A stretch of 10,939 nucleotides of DNA from CAYSHJ01 sp964589725 (lineage in GTDB: Bacteria; Planctomycetota; Planctomycetia; Planctomycetales; Planctomycetaceae), in the NCBI GenBank assembly GCA_964589725.1, contig CAZPUJ010000231.1, forward strand, positions 1-10,939, written 5' to 3'. The notes beneath the pieces were generated by a model. It ran no database searches. It worked only from the letters and a program-made list of their open reading frames with translations, and was not told where the DNA came from. Within the stretch, counting starts at the first letter, position 1. Every line of letters starts with the position of its first letter. Below are positions 7,139 through 10,939 of this stretch, piece by piece. The translations under genes and the position numbers were made by a program.

Positions 7139-7244
7139 GGTGATATCAAGCCCCACTGGGCTCGCCCCAGTGGCTCGCGGGACTTTGCACTACTCGAATC
7201 CATCGTTCACCCCAGTAGTGCAAAGTCCCGCGAGCCACCCCGGC

Positions 7245-7388
7245 ACAGCTGGCTAATTCTTCAATCTGCGTCTTGGTTGAAATACAAGCCCGAAGCGCAA
7301 GCGAGGGATTTCTGCGGATTCCCTCGCTTGCGCTTCGGGCTTGTATGCCTCCACAGACCACGTAACCGGACGAATTAGCCGGCCGTGG
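7245..7388. mobile_element. 144-bp palindromic MITE-like insertion
   Basis: This sequence interrupts the right hairpin of copy B in its loop. It is flanked by a 10-bp direct repeat CCACCCCGGC (7235-7244 and 7389-7398), as expected of a target duplication. Its ends are imperfect inverted repeats: CACAGCTGGCTAATTCTTC on the left (7244-7262) against CACGGCCGGCTAATTCGTC read inward from 7387, 16 of 19 matching. The middle is a 27-bp perfect palindrome (7282-7346). No coding sequence is carried, so movement would need an enzyme supplied elsewhere. End positions are uncertain by one or two bases because the terminal repeats overlap the duplicated bases. Confidence 0.75.
7282..7346. repeat. 27-bp perfect hairpin (QARSASEG-type repeat)
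   Basis: Bases 7282-7308 (ATACAAGCCCGAAGCGCAAG and onward) are the exact reverse complement of 7320-7346, with an 11-base loop. Translations give QARSASEG and NPSLALRA, peptides I recall as common spurious or repeat-derived segments in planctomycete proteins. It forms the core of the insertion above. Confidence 0.85.
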
Positions 7389-7398
7389 CCACCCCGGC
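7389..7398. repeat. Right copy of the 10-bp target duplication
   Basis: CCACCCCGGC here repeats 7235-7244 exactly. One copy belongs to the hairpin of copy B, and the second was produced on insertion of the 144-bp element. Confidence 0.7.
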
Positions 7399-7490
7399 GA
7401 GCGGGGTGGGGTGGTTTGCCTTCGAGTGTTACACTGATTTCTGACTGTTTCTCCGCCTACTCTCCCGCCCTACCATTCCCTCCGAGATTC

Positions 7491-7494
7491 GAGG
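7491..7494 (+). promoter_or_regulatory. Ribosome binding site deciding the DUF1501 start
   Basis: GAGG (in GAGGAACC) lies eight bases before ATG 7503. The frame is open back to 7341, but that upstream part is repeat and leader sequence, and the Tat signal begins only after 7503. Confidence 0.65.
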
Positions 7495-7502
7495 AACCTG
7501 CC

Positions 7503-8936
7503 ATGACTCGATCAAATCCGACAGGCGTTTCGCATCCGGTATTCACCAGGCGGAGTGCTCTTCAGGCGGGATCGATCGGACTCTTGGGACTCGGGCTCAC
7601 GGAGATGTCGGCGTTGCGCAGCCTGGCTTCTCCGCAATTGGTCACGCCGGCGAAGTCGGTATTGTTCGTGTTCCTCACGGGCGGCTTGTCGCATCAGGAC
7701 AGCTTCGACATGAAGCCGGACGCGCCGGACGCGGTGCGTGGTGAGTTTCAGCCGATCGACACACAGACACCCGGAGTCTTCGTGTGTGAACATCTTCCGA
7801 AGCTGGCTCGGCAGACCCAACGATACGCACTCGTGCGATCCATTGGTACGGACAGCAGCGGCCACGAAGAGGCGTGTCACATGCTGTTGACCGGCCGCTT
7901 GGATTTCCCGGCGGGGTTCAGCGTGGCGCGAGTCCCCAGTGCGAACGAGTGGCCATCGCTGTTGTCGCAGGTGACGTATGCGACTCGCGGGCGAAACAAC
8001 TTGCCACCGGCCGTCGTGTTGCCGCAGCCGAGCGTGAACGAGGCGAATAAGGTGCGGCCGGGACAGTACTCCGGCAAACTAGGTCCGAAGTATGAAGCGT
8101 GGCATGTGGACATCGCCGCTCAGTGTCCGCTCGGCAACGGCGCGTGTCCGAATTGTTTTCGCCACGACGACGATTCGTTCGAGCATGCTTCATCAACGAT
8201 CTTCGACACGCCGATGCTCACGCTGCCGGAAGGTGGATCGCTGCGGCTGACCGATCGTGTCGGATTGCTCGGCGAGATCGAGCGACAACAGCAACAGTTG
8301 GAACGGACGGCCGACGCCGCGAGACTTGATCAACATCGCTTGCAAGCACTGTCCGTGCTCGCCGACCCGAAGACGCGGAAAGCGTTCGATGTCGAACAGG
8401 CCGACCCCGCCATGCTGGCTCGCTATGGCAAGAACAAGTTCGGCTTGTCGCTCTTGATGGCTCGGCGACTGATCGAGGCCGGAGTCAACTTGGTTCAAGT
8501 CAATCTCGGCAAGAACAGTTCGTGGGACACGCATCGTCGCAACTTCATCAACTTGAAACAAAACCTGCTGCCGTACTTCGACCAATCCCTCTCGGCATTG
8601 CTGGACGATCTCGCGGAGAGCGGCTTGCTGGAGACGACGCTGGTGATCGTGATGGGCGAGTTTGGTCGCACGCCGAAGATCAACAAAGACGCCGGACGAG
8701 ATCATTGGGGTCCAGCGAACACGGCCATCTTCGCCGGAGCGGGCGTGCGTGGCGGCACGGTGATCGGCGCGACCGACAAGCTGGCTGCGTATCCGATCGC
8801 CGATAAGCAGACTCCCCAAAACGTCGCGGCCACGATCTACGACACGCTCGGCATCCCTCGACAGGCGATGTGGGAGGACTTCGACGGCCGCCCGCACGAA
8901 CTGTATTGCAGCGAGCCGCTCGCGGGATTGTTCTAA
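7503..8936 (+). CDS. DUF1501 family protein with Tat signal (477 aa)
   Basis: DUF1501 proteins share the alkaline phosphatase/sulfatase fold and are almost always encoded beside DUF1549/DUF1553 cytochromes in planctomycetes; their reaction is not established. The N-terminus carries a twin-arginine signal (FTRRSALQAGSIGLLGLGL, Arg16-Arg17), so export in the folded state is expected. The first core strand and metal-site region are FVFLTGGLSHQDSFDMKPDAP (part) at about 55-75. A GHEEACHML segment follows. The C-terminal metal-site region is VIVMGEFGRTPKIN (Gly385-Pro391) and DAGRDHWG (Asp396, Asp400, His401), typical of the family. Length is normal and the frame is intact. It lies 364 bases after the DUF1549/DUF1553 stop, separated by the interrupted copy B, so the usual tight pairing has been stretched by repeats and the two may now be transcribed separately. 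It ends 15 bases from the stop of a convergent gene. Confidence 0.94.
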   Translation: MTRSNPTGVSHPVFTRRSALQAGSIGLLGLGLTEMSALRSLASPQLVTPAKSVLFVFLTGGLSHQDSFDMKPDAPDAVRGEFQPIDTQTPGVFVCEHLPKLARQTQRYALVRSIGTDSSGHEEACHMLLTGRLDFPAGFSVARVPSANEWPSLLSQVTYATRGRNNLPPAVVLPQPSVNEANKVRPGQYSGKLGPKYEAWHVDIAAQCPLGNGACPNCFRHDDDSFEHASSTIFDTPMLTLPEGGSLRLTDRVGLLGEIERQQQQLERTADAARLDQHRLQALSVLADPKTRKAFDVEQADPAMLARYGKNKFGLSLLMARRLIEAGVNLVQVNLGKNSSWDTHRRNFINLKQNLLPYFDQSLSALLDDLAESGLLETTLVIVMGEFGRTPKINKDAGRDHWGPANTAIFAGAGVRGGTVIGATDKLAAYPIADKQTPQNVAATIYDTLGIPRQAMWEDFDGRPHELYCSEPLAGLF

Positions 8937-8951
8937 GGGTCGGGGGCTCGT

Positions 8952-9707
8952 TCACGCCACCTGTCGTCCGGTCCCGGCCGCTGCCGATTGTCGGACCAAT
9001 CCGATGCCCGGGCTGCGATTCGGCTCAGCCACGACAACCGTACGGTCGAGCGGCTCGGACGCGAGCTCATTCCAAAACCGCGGCACTTGGATCGTCGGGT
9101 GCGAGGCGCTGTGAGCAACATCGTGCATCGCGATCAGGCCGTGCGGGGCGACGAGTCGGCGATAGGCGTGAAAATCGGCCTTCACGCCAGCGTAGCTGTG
9201 ATCGCCGTCGATGAACAGAAAGTCAATCGGTCGGCCGGCGAGCAGTCGTTCCAGTTCAGCATGCGTCTGCGGCGAATGTGAATCGCGATCGAGCGTGATG
9301 ACCCGGGCGCCGCGCTCTCGACCGAAGGTCCGATAGACCGCGCGCATCACCGGCCGCACGCTTCCCGGTTCGCCGGGCTTGTCGATTGAGATCACCAAGC
9401 CGCCCGGCTGCACTATTCGCGACCACAAGTAAAGCGTCCCGCCTTGCGACGTTCCGATCTCCACGATCACGCGCGGCTGCAACTGGCGAACTTGCTCGCA
9501 AACCGCACCGATCTCCGCTGGATGCTGATTCGCGAAGATGCTTCTCCGTCCGCGATGCCGACAAATGCGAGCCACCAGCGCCGACCAGTCCTCTGTCCGC
9601 TCAAACGAATCTCGCTCGCGCACCAGCTTCGGCCAGTACGCCACGTCGAGCACCGACTTGATTCCTCGCACCACCGTCGCTGCAACCGATCGACTACCTC
9701 GCGTCAT
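8952..9707 (-). CDS. Class I SAM-dependent methyltransferase-like protein (251 aa)
   Basis: This resembles the Methyltransf_24 / cephalosporin-hydroxylase (CmcI)-type SAM-binding group, whose members often methylate sugar or small-molecule hydroxyls. The SAM motif I is VEIGTSQGGTLYLW (Glu83-Gly90), the next strand ends VISIDKPGE with an acidic residue where SAM ribose is bound, and a later core motif is IDFLFIDGDHSYAGVKADF (about 163-179). It is followed by GLIAMHDVAHS (His195-Asp196), a possible metal or catalytic pair as in CmcI. The start is set at ATG 9707 because AAGGAGGG stands five bases upstream; the frame is open up to 9788 but without such a site. The N-terminus is basic with no clear signal peptide. 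It is transcribed toward the DUF1501 gene with only 15 bases between stops and no visible terminator. A functional link with the cytochrome genes is not evident. The substrate is unknown. Confidence 0.82.
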   Translation of the reverse strand: MTRGSRSVAATVVRGIKSVLDVAYWPKLVRERDSFERTEDWSALVARICRHRGRRSIFANQHPAEIGAVCEQVRQLQPRVIVEIGTSQGGTLYLWSRIVQPGGLVISIDKPGEPGSVRPVMRAVYRTFGRERGARVITLDRDSHSPQTHAELERLLAGRPIDFLFIDGDHSYAGVKADFHAYRRLVAPHGLIAMHDVAHSASHPTIQVPRFWNELASEPLDRTVVVAEPNRSPGIGLVRQSAAAGTGRQVA

Positions 9708-9712
9708 GACAC

Positions 9713-9718
9713 CCTCCT
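9713..9718 (-). promoter_or_regulatory. Ribosome binding site deciding the methyltransferase start
   Basis: On the minus strand AGGAGG (in CAAGGAGGGTGTC) lies five bases before ATG 9707, which makes that start clearly better than the in-frame ATG at 9788. Confidence 0.7.
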
Positions 9719-9761
9719 TGGCGAATAATGCGGTGGGAATGTAATCACCCGCGGAAAACCT

Positions 9762-9781
9762 GCGAAGACCGGAGTCTTCGC
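9762..9781. repeat. Perfect 8-bp hairpin
   Basis: GCGAAGAC-CGGA-GTCTTCGC forms a perfect 8-bp stem with a 4-base loop. It lies 55 bases upstream of the methyltransferase start. No U-tract follows on either strand. Confidence 0.6.
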
Positions 9782-9950
9782 TTTCCAAAACGCACGGAGT
9801 TCCCGGAAGATCGGCGTTCCGCGATCAACATCGCTGGTTGAAGAGTGGCGGAGCCAGAGGGTACTCCGATCGCCGCAGTCCAAAGGGCTTTGGCGCGAAA
9901 TTTTGGTCGTTCGCCGCATCCAAAGAAAGTCGCTCTGCGACGATTCCAAC

Positions 9951-9968
9951 GCTCCGTCAAGACGGAGC
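9951..9968. repeat. Perfect 7-bp hairpin
   Basis: GCTCCGT-CAAG-ACGGAGC forms a perfect stem with a CAAG loop similar to the RCAAG loops of the 41-nt half-units. The 20-nt linker and GTAG head of those units are absent. Confidence 0.55.
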
Positions 9969-10139
9969 ACTCCACAATGATCTGCGCCATCTGGCTGGTG
10001 ACTTCGATGAGCAGCAGTCATTTCACCACATCGACGTGATCCTGCGGCATGGGCTGATGTTGTTCCTTTCGTCGATGGCCGCCGCCTGCTTCAATGCCTC
10101 ACGGTCGCGATTGAGAATTCAATGACAAGGGGATCCGAG

Positions 10140-10939
10140 ATGAAGAGTTGGCGAGTTGTATGGTTTGCCTGCGCGGCAGTGGTGGGATGGGAACTCTTAG
10201 CCACTCTCCGTGCCGACGACATCCCCGCTCCGAAGAACACGCAGGAGATCACGACGCCGTTGCTCACACCGCAGGAAGCTCTCCAGCAGATGAAGGTGCC
10301 GGAGGGCTTTCGCGTGGAGTTGTTCGCTCACGAGCCGGACGTGCAGCAGCCGATTTCGATCACGACCGACGAACGCGGGCGAGTATGGGTCGCGGAGTGT
10401 TACACCTATGCCGAGAGCAAACTGGACTTCGACCCGGAACAGCGCGATCGGATCGTGATTCTGCAGGACTCGAACGGCGACGGTAAGAGCGACAAGCGGA
10501 AAGTCTTTGCCAGCGGATTGAACAAGCTCACGAGCGTTGAAGTCGGGTTCGGCGGCGTGTGGGCGTTGGCGGCTCCACATTTGTTGTTCTTTCCCGACCG
10601 CGACCGCGACGACGTGCCGGACGGGCCGCCGGTGGTCGTGCTGGATGGCTGGGACGCGAACGCGGTGCGGCACAACATCGTCAACGGGCTGAAGTGGGGG
10701 CCGGATGGTTGGCTGTATGGCCGGCATGGCATCCTGGCGACGTCTCTGGTCGGAGCACCGGGAGCGAGCGAGTCGCAGCGGACGAAGATCAACTGCGGCG
10801 TCTGGCGGTATCACCCGACGCGAAAGGTTTTCGACGTCGTCGCTCACGGCACGACCAACCCCTGGGGTTTTGATTTCGACCAGCACGGCGAGATGTTTCT
10901 CATCAATACGGTCATCGGCCATCTGTGGCACGTCGTCCC
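10140..10939 (+). CDS. PVC-type membrane-bound dehydrogenase, N-terminal 266 residues (gene runs off the window)
   Basis: The reading frame is open from ATG 10140 to the last base. The N-terminus (MKSWRVVWFACAAVVGWELL..LRA-DD) is a signal peptide. The mature part matches the beta-propeller start of the large planctomycete 'membrane-bound dehydrogenase' family: PQEALQQMKVPEGFRVELFAHEPDVQQPISITTD (split), RGRVWVAECYTY, RIVILQDSNGDGKSDKRKVFASGLN, NGLKWGPDGWLYGRHG, GVWRYHPTRKVFDVVAHGTTNPWGFDFD. DSNGDGKSD and PDRDRDDVPD resemble calcium-binding loops. Full-length relatives usually continue with HEAT-like repeats and often a C-terminal cytochrome c domain, which would lie beyond the edge. The start is chosen because AAGGGGA (10127-10133) is six to seven bases upstream; an in-frame ATG at 10122 would add six residues and has a weaker site. 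Sugar or alcohol oxidation is the usual guess for the family; the substrate is unknown. Confidence 0.92.
   Translation, partial: MKSWRVVWFACAAVVGWELLATLRADDIPAPKNTQEITTPLLTPQEALQQMKVPEGFRVELFAHEPDVQQPISITTDERGRVWVAECYTYAESKLDFDPEQRDRIVILQDSNGDGKSDKRKVFASGLNKLTSVEVGFGGVWALAAPHLLFFPDRDRDDVPDGPPVVVLDGWDANAVRHNIVNGLKWGPDGWLYGRHGILATSLVGAPGASESQRTKINCGVWRYHPTRKVFDVVAHGTTNPWGFDFDQHGEMFLINTVIGHLWHVV

Larger units (their letters stand above)
7151..7409. repeat. BIME-like paired palindromic element, copy B, split by an insertion
   Basis: The left half-unit (7153-7193, minus strand) is GTAGTGC, 20-nt linker, CCACTGGG / GCGAG / CCCAGTGG. Arms 7170-7194 and 7214-7238 form a perfect 25-bp inverted repeat around a 19-base spacer. 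The right half-unit begins GTAGTGC at 7215 and runs into its hairpin (CCACCCCG, then GC) to base 7244, where it breaks off. The missing GAG CGGGGTGG is found at 7399-7409. Joining 7215-7244 to 7399-7409 gives a 41-nt unit with a perfect 8-5-8 hairpin and loop GCGAG, the same loop as the left half. The element starts 12 bases after the stop of the DUF1549/DUF1553 gene. Confidence 0.88.
9708..10139. other. Palindrome-rich intergenic region between divergent genes
   Basis: No gene is supported. The start sites of the methyltransferase (leftward) and the dehydrogenase (rightward) lie at its two ends, so both promoters should be here, but none could be called. Besides the two hairpins listed separately it holds TCAAC-ATCGCTG-GTTGA (9825-9841), CCAAA-GGGC-TTTGG in the stretch near 9880-9895, and GTCGC-TCT-GCGAC (9929-9941). 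Minus-strand open frames across 9704-10021 and 9745-9990 start without ribosome sites and have the Arg/Ser-rich look of repeat translations, so I read the region as decayed small repeats. Bases about 9990-10120 show nothing recognisable. Confidence 0.55.

Noticed and set aside
7146..7361. 71-codon minus-strand frame containing QARSASEG and NPSLALRA
   Set aside because: It is the translation of the palindromic insertion and copy B, with no sign of a real protein.
651..7409. CRISPR array or intrinsic terminators as explanation for the repeats
   Set aside because: The copies are kilobases apart without spacer periodicity, and none of the hairpins is followed by a U-tract.
9704..10021. Minus-strand frames of 105 and 81 codons upstream of the methyltransferase
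   Set aside because: They have no ribosome sites, repeat-like Arg/Ser-rich composition and overlap each other; no recognisable domain.
10197..10931. Minus-strand 244-codon frame and plus-strand 10148-10486 frame at the right edge
   Set aside because: Both overlap the plus-strand frame from 10140, which has a ribosome site, a signal peptide and PVC dehydrogenase motifs. That frame has no stop before the window edge.
1..10939. tRNA, rRNA, or an autonomous transposase gene
   Set aside because: No tRNA-like cloverleaf with conserved T-loop bases, rRNA text, or transposase motifs (DDE, HUH/Y1) were seen on either strand.

Overview
The window is high-GC bacterial DNA that looks planctomycetal. 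The main evidence is the gene families: a secreted haem-motif protein carrying PSCyt1/DUF1549/DUF1553 domains, a DUF1501 Tat-exported protein beside it, and the start of a PVC-type 'membrane-bound dehydrogenase'. These families are strongly expanded in Planctomycetes and relatives. The DNA also carries palindromic repeats whose translations (GQAFQPD, RLESLTY, QARSASEG, KSEHLTP) I recall as recurring in planctomycete proteins. The species cannot be named from this sequence.

Layout, left to right: (1) a small membrane-anchored hypothetical protein (206-601); (2) a 452-base gap holding a two-unit palindromic element (651-752) and a second element with 30-bp perfect inverted ends (865-990); (3) four genes on the plus strand: a dihaem cytochrome c peroxidase-like lipoprotein (1054-2442), a cytoplasmic amidohydrolase (2583-3845), the PSCyt1/DUF1549/DUF1553 protein (3944-7138) and the DUF1501 protein (7503-8936); (4) a convergent class I SAM methyltransferase-like gene on the minus strand (8952-9707); (5) a 432-base gap rich in small hairpins; (6) the 5' part of a PVC-type dehydrogenase gene that runs off the right edge (10140-10939). 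The cytochromes, DUF1501 protein and dehydrogenase are all predicted to be exported, which fits an envelope redox or carbohydrate-catabolism function, but no substrate can be read from the sequence.

The most notable content is non-coding. Three loci (651-752, 2456-2566, 7151-7409) hold the same device: two 41-nt half-units in inverted orientation. Each half-unit, read outward, is a GTAG-type head in a 20-nt linker followed by a hairpin of exactly 8-bp stem and 5-nt loop. The hairpin stems differ between all six half-units yet all pair perfectly once one half-unit is repaired. That half-unit, at the third locus, is split by a 144-bp palindromic insertion flanked by a 10-bp direct repeat. The layout resembles enterobacterial REP/BIME elements, but no transposase gene (RAYT) is present in the window. 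A different GTAG-headed inverted pair sits inside the DUF1553 gene, is exactly 81 bp long and keeps the frame, adding 27 residues to the protein. The window therefore records several families of small mobile or structured palindromes colonising gene junctions and, once, a coding sequence.
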